NCBI GenBank assembly: GCA_964496575.1 | Contig: CAZCAC010000002.1 | Span: forward strand, 96,891-160,890 | Origin: CAZCAC01 sp964496575 | GTDB lineage: Bacteria; Planctomycetota; UBA1135; GCA-002686595 | DNA length: 64,000 nucleotides | Direction of reading: 5' to 3' | Shown here: in pieces, positions 33,721 to 42,899 of the stretch | Position numbering within the stretch: the first letter of the stretch is position 1 | Layout: the number at the start of each line of letters is the position of its first letter | The notes under the pieces: model-generated | The model's input: only the letters and a program-made list of their open reading frames with translations | What the model was told of the DNA's origin: nothing | Database searches by the model: none | Translations under genes and position numbers: made by a program

Positions 33721-34293
33721 TCAGCTCCGGACCGTCTCGGCGTCGAGCTCGGACACCGGCGCCCCGTAGAGCAGCTCGTCGCACCGTTGCCCGCGCAAGA
33801 GCCGGTACTCGCGCAGCGTGCCCTCGTGGCGCAGGCCGATTCCCTCGAGGATCCTGACCGAGGCGTCGTTGCCGGCGAGGGTGCCCGCCTCGATCCGGTG
33901 GGCGCCGCGGACGTGCACCGCGTACGCCGTGCAGAAGCGTCCGACGCGGCGGCCGTTGCCCCGGCCCCAGGAGGCGCGGGTCATCTGGTAGCCGATCTCG
34001 TAGCCGTCGGGGCTGCCCTCCACGGCCATCGCCGCGCCCTGACCGAGGAACTCGCCGCTCGCGGCATCGAACACGACGAACTCGGCGCTGTTCGGGACCT
34101 CGCCGAGCTCGATCGTCTCGGACTGGGCGTCGAGCAGCGGGTGGAAGTACGCTTCGATCGCCTCGGCGGTCGCCGGCGTGAACCAGAGCCACCGGCCCAC
34201 CTCGGGATCGGCCAGCATCTCGGTGATCAGCGGCAGGTCGTCTCTGGTGGCGTATCGATAGCTCAGCGCGCCGTCGGTCCAGTTCGTCTTCAT
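33721..34293 (-). CDS. GNAT-family N-acetyltransferase
   Basis: A 190-aa protein started at ATG 34293. It has the RimJ/RimL-like GNAT layout: YRYATRDDLPLITEML at the N-terminus, GYEIGYQMTRASWGRGNGRRVG (about 95-116) carrying the acetyl-CoA loop, and HRIEAGTLAGNDASVRILEGIGLRHEG (about 130-156), the family's motif B. The substrate is probably an N-terminal amine or a small-molecule amine, but it cannot be named. It is divergently placed against the next glycosyltransferase-like gene and has no partner. Confidence 0.88.
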   Translation of the reverse strand: MKTNWTDGALSYRYATRDDLPLITEMLADPEVGRWLWFTPATAEAIEAYFHPLLDAQSETIELGEVPNSAEFVVFDAASGEFLGQGAAMAVEGSPDGYEIGYQMTRASWGRGNGRRVGRFCTAYAVHVRGAHRIEAGTLAGNDASVRILEGIGLRHEGTLREYRLLRGQRCDELLYGAPVSELDAETVRS

Positions 34294-34408
34294 CGGAGTT
34301 CGGTGCCAGGGGGGATTCAGCCGTGTGGCAGGTCTGTCCGGGGACCGTACCTCCTGGAAGTGCAGATTGGCGGGGATTTTCCCGGCGCTGCACACTACTC
34401 TCGTCGAG

Positions 34409-36670
34409 GTGAACGAGATCGACGGCACCACGGAGCTCGGGTTGCGCGATCGAGGGCTGCAGCTGGTCCTCCTGGTCGTCCTGTGCCTCCAGCTCGTCTC
34501 CTGGGCGCTGGTCGAGGGCTACCAGCTCGGTGACTCGGTCGAGTACATGGAGCGAGCGCAGGCACTGGTGCGCGGCGAGGAGGTGATCGACTCGACGGCG
34601 ATCCGCTCCTTCGGCTTCGTCTCGTTGATCGCACCGTTCTTCGCCCTCGCCGACCTGCTGGGGGTCGAGGACTTCAAGCCGATCGTCGCCCTGGTGCGCC
34701 TCTTCCAGATCCTCCTGGGCCTGGAGCTGGCGAGAGTGTGCGCCCGCCTCGGCGCCCGCCTGGGCGGTCGGGGGGTCGGGCTGGTCGCGGCGGTGGCGGT
34801 CGGCTTCAACCCGTACTTCCTGCAGTACTCGGTCTCGCCGGTGAGCGAGATCGTCGCCGGGGTCTGCGTCGGACACGCGCTGCTGGGGCTGATGGAACGC
34901 CGTGGAGCTCGCCAGGCCTTCATCGGTGGGCTGTGGCTCGGCGGTGCGCTGTTGATGGCCTACAAGACAGTGCTCGTCGTGGCGCCGGTCTTCCTCTACC
35001 TCGTGCTGCGCGATCGCTTCAAGCACTGGCGACGCCCCGCCGCCGTCGCCGGGGGGGTCGCGGTCGGCCTCCTCGCGGCGGCGTCGCTCGACCGCCTCTG
35101 CTACGGCGAGTGGGGGAAGAGCCTCGACCTGTATATCCGCCAGAATTTCGGGATGCTCGCCGCGCGCTACACCGGAAAGCTCGGGTTCGAGGACCTGGCG
35201 ACGCGGCTGTACTTCTGGGCCCACGTCGACGAGGTCCCGGTGATCGACGATCTGGCCCAGAACCCCGACGCGCTGGTGGGAGCGGTGGACCGGTGGTACT
35301 ACTTCGCCAGGCTGCCGGAGATGGTGGTCTGGCCGTTCCTCGTCCTCGCCGTGCTCGGCCTGTTCTGGATCCTGCGCCGGCGCGACGCGCGGAGTGGGCT
35401 GCTCGCCTTCGTCCTGCTGGCGAACCTGGTGTTGATGGGCCTCAAGAACCTGGGGAGCTTTCGCCTGCTGCTGCCGCTGCTGCCGTGCATCGCGCCGCTC
35501 GTCGCCATCGGCTGGCGGGTGGTGGTCGGCGATCCCGCGACGAGAAGTGCGAGGTGGCGTCCGGTCATCGGTGCGCTCGCCCTGGTCGCCGCCGGGGGCT
35601 TCGCCTGGGCCGGTCTGCGTTCGCTGAATACCGCGAAGTACTCCGGTTTCTGGCGGGCGATGACCCTGGTCAATTCGATCGCCGCCGAGGAGGGCGCCGG
35701 AGAGGAGGGGGTGGCGAAGCTCCGGGTGGCGAGCTCCTGGAACTGGGCGGTCTTCCTGCGCGAGTCGTCGCGAGTCGAGCTGATCAAGCTCCCGCACCAC
35801 CTCGACGCGTGGGCGGCCTACGACGAAGAGGCGCGCCGGGAGGATCTCGAGGCGATCGCCGAGCTGGACGTGTTCATCACCCACATGGCGATCCTGCTCA
35901 ACTTCCCGGAGGTGTTCGCGGCGGTCAACGAGCGATTCGAGGTCGCCACGTTGCTCTGGGATCCGCTCGTCTTCGAGAACACCGGCCCGATCGTGGTGAT
36001 GCGCGAGCGGAGCGGGGAGCCGGGCGCGCGCACCTTCCTCGATCGAAGCGAGGGTGTCGGGGTGGAGGAGTATCTCGACCGGCGCGACGTGCGGCCGGGC
36101 CGGCGCTTCCAGCGGCCCGGCTCCGTGGCCGGCGAGCACCACGTGACGCTACTCGGCTGGGATTTCCAGGAGCTTCCCGGCGACGGCCACGGCTGGTTGA
36201 CGTGGCACTGGATCTGCGAGTCGCCGCACGACAGCCCGATCGTCGCGCAGACCCGGATCACCACCGAGGAGGTGAAACGGCCGTGGGCGGTACGGCATCA
36301 ACTCGGGCGCGGGCTGCTCCCCTCGACCTCCTGGCAACCGGGCTGGATCGTCAGCGAAGGATGGCCGGTGGTGGCCGCGGTCGAACCGTTCGCCTGGCAG
36401 AAGCCGTGGCGGCCCCTGCGCGGAGAAGCTCCACCGGAGGAGCCGGTGCCGGCCCAGCTCTGGCTCCGGCTCATGCCGGTGGCGGAGGACGGGCGGCACG
36501 GCGCGCCGCTGTGGCCGCTCGTCGCCGCGACGGGCGCGCCGATCCGACCGGCCGACCTCGACTCGAACGGCCTCGCGGCGGACGGAGCGCGCCTGGCTCC
36601 CGGGGGGTTCATCTCGCTCGGGACGGTCGAGCTATACGGAGCCGCACACCTTTCCACAATTTATCGATAA
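34409..36670 (+). CDS. Polytopic glycosyltransferase-like membrane protein (GT-C fold)
   Basis: A 753-aa protein with my start at GTG 34409; the GTG at 34325 would add a non-hydrophobic leader. About ten hydrophobic helices occupy residues 15-430, with the GT-C-type early luminal loop GYQLGDSVEYMERAQALV bearing the Asp expected of ArnT/PMT-like enzymes, and helices ending in a LLLPLLPCIAPLVAIGW segment. The last 320 residues are a soluble outer domain of no known family. GT-C enzymes use lipid-linked sugars at the outer membrane face of the plasma membrane. The gene ends inside one arm of an inverted repeat. The start remains unsure. Confidence 0.68.
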   Translation: MNEIDGTTELGLRDRGLQLVLLVVLCLQLVSWALVEGYQLGDSVEYMERAQALVRGEEVIDSTAIRSFGFVSLIAPFFALADLLGVEDFKPIVALVRLFQILLGLELARVCARLGARLGGRGVGLVAAVAVGFNPYFLQYSVSPVSEIVAGVCVGHALLGLMERRGARQAFIGGLWLGGALLMAYKTVLVVAPVFLYLVLRDRFKHWRRPAAVAGGVAVGLLAAASLDRLCYGEWGKSLDLYIRQNFGMLAARYTGKLGFEDLATRLYFWAHVDEVPVIDDLAQNPDALVGAVDRWYYFARLPEMVVWPFLVLAVLGLFWILRRRDARSGLLAFVLLANLVLMGLKNLGSFRLLLPLLPCIAPLVAIGWRVVVGDPATRSARWRPVIGALALVAAGGFAWAGLRSLNTAKYSGFWRAMTLVNSIAAEEGAGEEGVAKLRVASSWNWAVFLRESSRVELIKLPHHLDAWAAYDEEARREDLEAIAELDVFITHMAILLNFPEVFAAVNERFEVATLLWDPLVFENTGPIVVMRERSGEPGARTFLDRSEGVGVEEYLDRRDVRPGRRFQRPGSVAGEHHVTLLGWDFQELPGDGHGWLTWHWICESPHDSPIVAQTRITTEEVKRPWAVRHQLGRGLLPSTSWQPGWIVSEGWPVVAAVEPFAWQKPWRPLRGEAPPEEPVPAQLWLRLMPVAEDGRHGAPLWPLVAATGAPIRPADLDSNGLAADGARLAPGGFISLGTVELYGAAHLSTIYR

Positions 36671-36726
36671 GAGGGTGTGCGACTCCGCTTCGTCCGGCAG
36701 GTGCGGAAAGGTGTGCGACTCCGTAT
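36634..36726. repeat. Inverted repeat with three copies of a GTGTGCGACTCCG-type unit
   Basis: ATACGGAGCCGCACACCTTTCC (22 bases, 36634-36655) matches the complement of 36705-36726 at 21 of 22 positions. A third, direct copy of GGTGTGCGACTCCG lies at 36674-36687. The left arm runs into the coding end of the glycosyltransferase gene. The GACTCC core is shared with the repeats near 1770 and 3120. It has no U-run, so it is likely a mobile or regulatory palindrome rather than a terminator. Confidence 0.65.
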
Positions 36727-36747
36727 TCCGGTTAGGATTTGCCGCTG

Positions 36748-39327
36748 ATGACCGATCCCAGCCGGCACGGGGAGGAATCGAACGCCTCCGACTGGACCGA
36801 GGTACGCCGTCTCGTCGAGGTCGCGATGGATCTCGCGCCCGGCGAGCGGCAGGGTTTCCTCGAGGAAGCCTGCGGCGACGACGCACCGCTGCGGCAACGC
36901 GTCGAGCGATTGCTGCGCAGTGAAGCAGACGGCCTCGACGATCTCGAACCGCCGCCGGCGGCGGAGCTCTCCGCGTTGCTCGAAGGTGAGGTGGACTCGA
37001 TGAAAGGCGAGCGCATCGGCCCGTACGAGTTGCGCCGCCGCCTCGGAGAGGGGGGCATGGGCAGCGTCTGGCTCGCCGTGCGCTCCGATGGCGAGTTCCA
37101 CCGACAGGTCGCGATCAAGCTGATCCGGCCGGGAATGGACAGCGAGGAGATCCTGCAACGCTTTCGCCGCGAGCGTCAGGTGCTGGCCAACCTCGACCAC
37201 CCCGGCATCGCGCGGCTGATCGACGGCGGCGCGACCGCGGCGGGGTTGCCGTATCTGGTCATGGAGCTGGTGCCGGGACTGCCGATCGACGAGTACTGCG
37301 ACGAGAACCGGCTCTCGACCGAGGAGCGCCTTCAGCTCTTTCGCAAGGTCTGCGCGGCGCTGCACTACGCGCATCAGCGGCTGGTCGTGCACCGCGACCT
37401 CAAGCCGAGCAACATCCTGGTGACGGCGGAGGGGGAGCCCAAGCTGCTCGACTTCGGCATCGCCAAGATGCTCGATCCCGAGAAGGTCTCGTCGTCGGTC
37501 GACCTGACCGGCGCGATGATGAAGCTGATGACGCCGCACTACGCCAGCCCCGAGCAGGTGCGCGGGCGGCCGATCACGACCGCGAGCGATCTCTACTCGC
37601 TGGGGGTCATTCTCTACCAGCTGCTCACCGGACACCTGCCGCATCACCTCGAGACGACCTCGGCGGTGGAGATCGAGCGCGTCATCTGCGAGGAGGAACC
37701 CAGGCGACCGAGTCTCGCCGCCATCTCGCGCGCACAGCGCCGCACCCTCGCCGGTGATCTCGACCAGATCGTGCTGAAGACGCTGCGCAAGGAGCCGGCG
37801 CGACGCTACGCCTCGGTGGAGCAGCTCGCGGAGGACATCGAGCGCTACCGGCGCGGCGAGCCGGTGCGGGCGCGCCCCGACTCGGCGATCTACCGCACGC
37901 AGAAGTTCGTCCGTCGCCATCGCTTCGGCGTCGCCGCGGGGCTCGCCGTGCTTCTCTCGCTGGTCGCGGGGTTCATCACCAGCACCGTTCAGTTCGGCAT
38001 CGCCACCGAGGCGCGTGCGGCGGAGCGCGAGCTGCGCGAGGGCGCCGAGAGCCAGGCCGCGGAGCTGGCGCTCCTGGCGAAGGAGCTCGAGGAGGAGACC
38101 CGCTTCGCGCAGGAGCAGGAGCGCCTCGCCCGCGCGCGTCTCGCCGAGGTCGAGACGCTGTCGGTCGACCTCCGCGCCCAGAAGGAGCTCGCCGAGAAGC
38201 GCTTCGCCGAGGTGCGCACCTTCGCCACCGGCCTGGTCTTCGACGTCCTGGGTGAGCTCGCTCCGCTCGAAGGTGCGCTGAAGGCGAAGGAGCTGGTCTC
38301 GAGGCTCGGTCTCGAGCACCTCGACCGGCTCGCTGCCGATCACGCCGCCGATCCCGGGCTGCGGCGCCAGGTCGCGATGGGCTACGTGCGAATGGCCGAG
38401 CTGCAGGGGAGCGCGAGCGGCCCGAACTTCGGCCGCTACGACGACGCGCTCGAGATCTTCTCCCGGGGGATCGCGATCGCGGAGGAGCTCGTCGACGAGA
38501 ATCCGGACGATCCCGGCAGCGCGTTCGTTCTGGCGCAGGCGCTCTTTCTCCGTGGCGACGTGCTCGCGCGCATCGGCCGCCAGTTGGAGGCGGAGGACGC
38601 CTACGGCTACGCGCTCGAGGTGTGCCAGGTCATCGAGGAACACCCGTCGCCCGCGCCGGGTCATCGCTACGTGCTGAGTTGCGTCCTCGATCGGCTGGGT
38701 GAATGCGCCTCCCATCGAGGCGAGCTCGAGGAAGCGCGCGCGATCCTCGAGGAGCTGGTCGGTGAGCTCGACGACCTCTGCCGCCGGGAGCCGGAGGACG
38801 CGCGCCATCCGGGAGACCTGCTGGCCTGCCTGGTGACCTTCGCCGACGTGCTGCGGGAGGCGAAGGCGGCGGACGAAGCGCTGGTTCTCGCGCGGCGCGC
38901 GCTGGAGCTGGCGGAAGAGCTCTGGCGCGAGGAGGGCAGCGAGAGCGCGCACCTCGACCTGGGCAACGCCCTATGTGCTCTGGGCGGGATCGAGCGGGAA
39001 TGCGGGGAGTTGCCCGCCGCGATCGAGGTGCTGGAGCGGGCGCGCACCCTCTTCGAGGAGCCTCTCGCGGCCGACCCCGAACACCAGGCGGCGCTGACCG
39101 GCCTGCTCGTCTGTCATGGGCAGCTGGCTCGCATTCACCAGGAGCAGGCGGAGTCCGCAGGAAGACACCGTGCTCCACTCGAGTCGGCGGGCCGCCACCT
39201 CCGGCGCGAGATCGAGATCGCCGAGAGCCTGCGACGGATCGGGGCCTTCCGTCCGGAGTGGGAGGAGGACCTGGCGGCGAGCGCACGGATGCTCGAGGCG
39301 ATCGAGGTCGAGCTGGCGGGGGAGTGA
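36748..39327 (+). CDS. Membrane-bound Ser/Thr protein kinase with helical-repeat sensor domain
   Basis: An 859-aa protein started at ATG 36748. Residues 1-80 are the planctomycete/acidobacterial kinase header (WTEVRRLVEVAMDLAPGERQGFLEEA). The kinase domain spans about 91-370: glycine loop GEGGMGSV, Lys124 in VAIKL, HRDLKPSN with catalytic Asp217, DFG Asp235 and the ASPEQVRG activation segment. A membrane helix is at about 395-415, a coiled coil at 420-490 and TPR-like helical repeats to the end, which should lie outside the cytoplasm. It is a transmembrane signalling kinase, active by motif. The small ORF at 44179-44379 carries the same header without a kinase. It is preceded by a repeat element. 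Confidence 0.93.
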   Translation: MTDPSRHGEESNASDWTEVRRLVEVAMDLAPGERQGFLEEACGDDAPLRQRVERLLRSEADGLDDLEPPPAAELSALLEGEVDSMKGERIGPYELRRRLGEGGMGSVWLAVRSDGEFHRQVAIKLIRPGMDSEEILQRFRRERQVLANLDHPGIARLIDGGATAAGLPYLVMELVPGLPIDEYCDENRLSTEERLQLFRKVCAALHYAHQRLVVHRDLKPSNILVTAEGEPKLLDFGIAKMLDPEKVSSSVDLTGAMMKLMTPHYASPEQVRGRPITTASDLYSLGVILYQLLTGHLPHHLETTSAVEIERVICEEEPRRPSLAAISRAQRRTLAGDLDQIVLKTLRKEPARRYASVEQLAEDIERYRRGEPVRARPDSAIYRTQKFVRRHRFGVAAGLAVLLSLVAGFITSTVQFGIATEARAAERELREGAESQAAELALLAKELEEETRFAQEQERLARARLAEVETLSVDLRAQKELAEKRFAEVRTFATGLVFDVLGELAPLEGALKAKELVSRLGLEHLDRLAADHAADPGLRRQVAMGYVRMAELQGSASGPNFGRYDDALEIFSRGIAIAEELVDENPDDPGSAFVLAQALFLRGDVLARIGRQLEAEDAYGYALEVCQVIEEHPSPAPGHRYVLSCVLDRLGECASHRGELEEARAILEELVGELDDLCRREPEDARHPGDLLACLVTFADVLREAKAADEALVLARRALELAEELWREEGSESAHLDLGNALCALGGIERECGELPAAIEVLERARTLFEEPLAADPEHQAALTGLLVCHGQLARIHQEQAESAGRHRAPLESAGRHLRREIEIAESLRRIGAFRPEWEEDLAASARMLEAIEVELAGE

Positions 39328-39378
39328 CGGTACAGTGCCGGGGCGAGTTGCACCGCGGCTCGACGGGAGACCTGACCG

Positions 39379-39939
39379 ATGGCTGACGAATCCGACGATC
39401 GCGAACGCTGGGACGCGAAGTACCGGGGTGAGCGTGGCGAACGCCGCGACCCGCCGGTCGAGTTCGTGCGACGCTGCCTCGAGCGCCTCGGCCCCGGCAC
39501 CGGCCGCCGCGCCGTCGACCTGGCGGCGGGGACCGGTCGCCACACTTTCGAGCTGATCGAGCGCGGCTGGACGGCCGAAGCCTGGGACGTCAGCCCGGTG
39601 GCGCTCGAGATCCTCGGGGCGCGCACCGCCGAGGCGGGGCTCTCCGTGGAGACGCGCGCGATCGACCTCCTGCTCGACGAGCTGCCGCCCGCGCGCTTCG
39701 AGCTCGCGGTCGTGGTCAGCTTCCTCGACCGGCCGTTCCTGGTGCGCATCCAGGAGCTGGTCGTCCCCGGCGGTTTCCTCGTCTACTCCGCTCCGACGCT
39801 CGACTTCCCCGGCGAGAAGCCGCCGATGAAGTGGCGCTTCCGCCCGGGTGAGCTCGACGGGGGCATCCCCGGCTTCGAGACGCTTCTGTTCGAGGAGCGG
39901 GGCGGGCGGGCGCAGTATCTCGGGCGCCGGATCGCGTGA
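39379..39939 (+). CDS. SAM-dependent class I methyltransferase
   Basis: A 186-aa protein with motif I VDLAAGTGRHT at 46-56 (SAM-binding Gly-rich loop), an acidic strand end near 69-72 (WDVSP) and a RFELAVVVSFLDRPF motif of the post-I region. The RERWDAKYRGERGER opening resembles TehB/thiopurine-type small methyltransferases. The substrate is not defined. It follows the kinase gene by 51 bases on the same strand. The C-terminus has typical VPGGFLVYSAPT and GGFETLLFEER ends. Confidence in the enzyme class is high. Confidence 0.85.
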   Translation: MADESDDRERWDAKYRGERGERRDPPVEFVRRCLERLGPGTGRRAVDLAAGTGRHTFELIERGWTAEAWDVSPVALEILGARTAEAGLSVETRAIDLLLDELPPARFELAVVVSFLDRPFLVRIQELVVPGGFLVYSAPTLDFPGEKPPMKWRFRPGELDGGIPGFETLLFEERGGRAQYLGRRIA

Positions 39940-39952
39940 TCGAGTCGACTCG

Positions 39953-41164
39953 CTACCACTCCCACCATCCGTTCAGCAGCCACCAGAGGCGGGGGTCCGT
40001 GCCGTAGAGCGCGCGGACCCGGTGAAGATCGGCCTCGCTCACCCAGGCTTGCCAGGCCATGCTCCCCTCGCAGCTGTGGTCGATCCCGTGCACCCACAGG
40101 AGCCCGAGGAGCTCACTGGCCCAGATCAGCCAGACGCTGCCTCGCGAGGCGAAGTAGACGTCCGCGGCCTCGCGGGGATCGTGGACGATGAGAACCTCGA
40201 AGTAGGTCTCGCTGCTGTCGAAGGGCGCCAGCAACCAGGTGTCCTCGTAGCCCTGCAGCTCGAGGAGGTCCAACCCCCAGTCGATCCCCCAGTCCGATTC
40301 TCCGTAGTCGAGAACTCGCACCTCCGCCCGCCGAGCCGCGTCGGGGCGAACTCGTGGATCGGGCAGATCGAGGGCGACCATGCACGCCTCTCGCCGGTTC
40401 GTCACCAGGAAGCGAAGGGGTCTTCGGGGTGATGTCGCGTCGATGACCCAGTCGGCGTTGCTCTTGGTTTCGGGCGACGGCGAGACGCGTTCGACCAAGT
40501 CGTGGGACCGGAGGCACTCGACGGCGGCGTCAACGAGCTCCCGCGCGACGTGCAGCGTCCGACCATCGGCTCCAGTCCTTCCCACGGCCAGCCCCGCTCT
40601 CCACAACCAGGCCGAGGCCCGCGTGGCGGCCGCCTCCTCCCCCGGAGCGAACTCCGCGACGACGACGGGCTGGTGCAGGTAGCGCACGATCACGCTCTGC
40701 TCGTACATGTCGTGCGGATGGGGCCACGGGAAGCTCGCTCGCTCGTAACCCGCCGCCGACAGGCAAGCGTCGAGCTGGCTCCAGAGCGGCTCGTCCAGCG
40801 CAGCTCCGGCGAACAGGTCGACGGCGAGCGGGGCGTCCCCGTCCGTCCGCGGGTCCGGAATCTCGGCGACGATCCTCGAGAGCTCGACGACGAGATCCAG
40901 CTCCGGATCGAGCAGGGAGAGCTTCGGCAGCCATTCCGCGTCGGCGTAGAGCCGGGACCACTCGTCGATCAGCGCGACCGAATCCTCGTCCAGCGTGGCG
41001 ATGGTCTCCCCGTACCGCGCCGGATCGATCAGCGGAAGCCGCAGGCGATGGACTCGGTACGGGTCGGTTCGCACCCGCGGGGAGTCGACCCGCGGCTCGC
41101 TCGTCGCACAGGCGGCGACGAGCAGCGCCAGGAGCGGCGTCCAGCGGCGAGGGCCGTGTCTCAT
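39953..41164 (-). CDS. Lipoprotein of unknown family, paralogous to the next gene
   Basis: A 403-aa protein with lipobox VAAC (Cys19). No known domain. It contains a unit, DGDAPLAVDLFAGAALDEPL followed by CLSAAGYERASF, which resembles units DPDAPLVVDVEF and ATRGYEHQY in the 41161-42879 protein, so the two are likely paralogues. The C-terminal part is very rich in Trp (WLLNGWWEW end). Its start overlaps the upstream stop by four bases, so it is translated in coupling with the larger lipoprotein gene. It is expected in the periplasm or outer membrane. Confidence 0.62.
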   Translation of the reverse strand: MRHGPRRWTPLLALLVAACATSEPRVDSPRVRTDPYRVHRLRLPLIDPARYGETIATLDEDSVALIDEWSRLYADAEWLPKLSLLDPELDLVVELSRIVAEIPDPRTDGDAPLAVDLFAGAALDEPLWSQLDACLSAAGYERASFPWPHPHDMYEQSVIVRYLHQPVVVAEFAPGEEAAATRASAWLWRAGLAVGRTGADGRTLHVARELVDAAVECLRSHDLVERVSPSPETKSNADWVIDATSPRRPLRFLVTNRREACMVALDLPDPRVRPDAARRAEVRVLDYGESDWGIDWGLDLLELQGYEDTWLLAPFDSSETYFEVLIVHDPREAADVYFASRGSVWLIWASELLGLLWVHGIDHSCEGSMAWQAWVSEADLHRVRALYGTDPRLWWLLNGWWEW

Positions 41165-42879
41165 TCTCGCCCTCCGTCGCCGGTCGGCACCGACGTTTCG
41201 ATGACGTGGTCGGACACCGCCGGGATGGTGACGAGCAGCTCCCGCGTCACTCGCTCGTACCGTTCCGGAACCACGACCTCGAGCACGTTCGGACGGGTCC
41301 GGACCACCACGAAGGGCAGCTCCTCGAGGAAGAGCGCGCGAATGGCCTGCCGCACGACCTCGCTCCAGAGCTCCGGCAGGCGGGCTACCGTGCGGGGCTC
41401 TCGGTGGTAGCGCACGACGGCATCATCCCACGCGACGTCGCCGGGCAATGGCGCGCGCTCCTCCGAAGCCCAGTAGAGCTCCCAGGCGAGGTACCGCGGC
41501 CAGACGCGGGTGAACCCGGCTCTCGTCGCCGCTTCCTCGAGCCGGCGCACGTGGCCCGGGACCAGCTCCGGGTCGATCCGGACCTCCACCTCGTCCGGCC
41601 CCGCCTCACCACCCACCCGCGACCAGAGCTCGAGGAGTCGATCGAGGTCCTCGGCCTCGCGCAGTGCGCCGAGACGGAGGCGCCAGGTGCGGCCCTCCCC
41701 GACCCGCCTGTACGTCGGTGGGTGGGCCGGGCGAAGTCTCTCGCTCAGGTTCGTCGGCAGGACCGACCACCAGACCTCCGCCGAGCCGAGCAGCACCTCG
41801 CGCGCGGCCTCCTCGACGGGCGCGGGGACCGTCACCTCCGACGGATACTGCTGGTGCAGCGCCGGGATGCCGGCGACCCACAGCTCCCGCATGGCGATGC
41901 GCCACGGACCGTAGGTGCGAAACCGGGCGATCGATCGCCCGTCCGAGCGGAAGCGGAAGTGGCGATACGGGCCTTCCGTGTCTCGCGCCTCGAATCCCTC
42001 GACGTACTGATGTTCGTATCCACGAGTCGCGGCGTGCTCGACGAGTCGCTCGCGCTCCGCCCTGGAGAGTGATCGATCGACCAGCACCCACAGGTCCGAT
42101 GGTGCCGCTCCGTCGGACTCGGGTTCCGGCCAGTGCTCGAGCGTCGCCCGGAGCTCCTCGGTGTCGTCGATCACGACCCTTCCGGGTCGTACGGATCCCT
42201 CTCGATGGTCCCCTTCGAGCCAGCGAACCGCCGGAGCTCCGCTTCGCCGCGGCGGTCCTGGTGAGAGCTCAGCGGGCTCCCTCGCAGGAACAGATCCGTC
42301 GAGCTCCGCCAACCCTCTCAGCGCGGCGGCGACGCGCCCCCGCGCGACGGCGGGAACGTAGGCCAGGGCCAGGGCTTGCGGTTCCTCCTCGGTCGAGCCG
42401 AGCACCGTCCACGCCGCGGGCACACCGAGTGCGTCGAGCTCCTCCGTCACGAGTCGCCGCCCTTCCGCGTCCTCGGCGTCCAGCACGGCGGCGGCGACCG
42501 GCTGGAAGACGAACCTGGCCCGGAAGGGCGCGCTCTCACCCTTGTCCGGATCGTGCTGCGCGAAAGGATCGAGGATGTCCCGGAAGCCCAGCGAGCCCGC
42601 GGTCCAGTAGATCCCCCTGGTCGCCTCGGCGACCCAGTCGTTCCGGAACTCGACGTCGACGACGAGCGGGGCGTCGGGATCGAGCCGCGGGTCGGGGAAG
42701 TGGGTCCAGAAGTCCAGCACCTCCTCGCTCGTGCGGAGCTCGACGTCCTGCGTGCGGATCTCGAAGCCTCGGGGCGAGGTCCCCTCGGTCGGAGGCGCCG
42801 CTTCGTCCGGGGCGACGCAGGCGAACACGAACAGGCCCACCGAGGAGATCGCCGGCCCGATGAATCGTCTCGCTCGCAT
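41161..42879 (-). CDS. Large lipoprotein with internal repeated modules, unknown family
   Basis: A 572-aa protein started at ATG 42879 (an earlier GTG at 42885 is also possible), with lipobox VFAC (Cys21). The mature part has repeated modules of the form (V/I)D-x-x-L-x-x-x-x-R-x-x-L-x-x-x-A-x-x-x-GY/GF, for example DRSLSRAERERLVEHAATRGYEH and DPELVPGHVRRLEEAATRAGFTR. These may be a strand-helix unit repeated several times. No enzyme motif is visible. It overlaps the next lipoprotein by four bases and lies 20 bases after a third lipoprotein, making a three-gene envelope operon. Confidence 0.62.
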   Translation of the reverse strand: MRARRFIGPAISSVGLFVFACVAPDEAAPPTEGTSPRGFEIRTQDVELRTSEEVLDFWTHFPDPRLDPDAPLVVDVEFRNDWVAEATRGIYWTAGSLGFRDILDPFAQHDPDKGESAPFRARFVFQPVAAAVLDAEDAEGRRLVTEELDALGVPAAWTVLGSTEEEPQALALAYVPAVARGRVAAALRGLAELDGSVPAREPAELSPGPPRRSGAPAVRWLEGDHREGSVRPGRVVIDDTEELRATLEHWPEPESDGAAPSDLWVLVDRSLSRAERERLVEHAATRGYEHQYVEGFEARDTEGPYRHFRFRSDGRSIARFRTYGPWRIAMRELWVAGIPALHQQYPSEVTVPAPVEEAAREVLLGSAEVWWSVLPTNLSERLRPAHPPTYRRVGEGRTWRLRLGALREAEDLDRLLELWSRVGGEAGPDEVEVRIDPELVPGHVRRLEEAATRAGFTRVWPRYLAWELYWASEERAPLPGDVAWDDAVVRYHREPRTVARLPELWSEVVRQAIRALFLEELPFVVVRTRPNVLEVVVPERYERVTRELLVTIPAVSDHVIETSVPTGDGGRE

Positions 42880-42899
42880 CGCCACTGCCTCGCTTCAGC

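Noticed and set aside
33608..36142. 844-residue minus-strand frame spanning the glycosyltransferase and GNAT genes
   Set aside because: It overlaps two genes with clear domains and shows only charged low-complexity sequence.
36661..38952. 763-residue minus-strand frame opposite the kinase
   Set aside because: The plus strand holds a full kinase with all catalytic motifs. The minus frame has no homology features.
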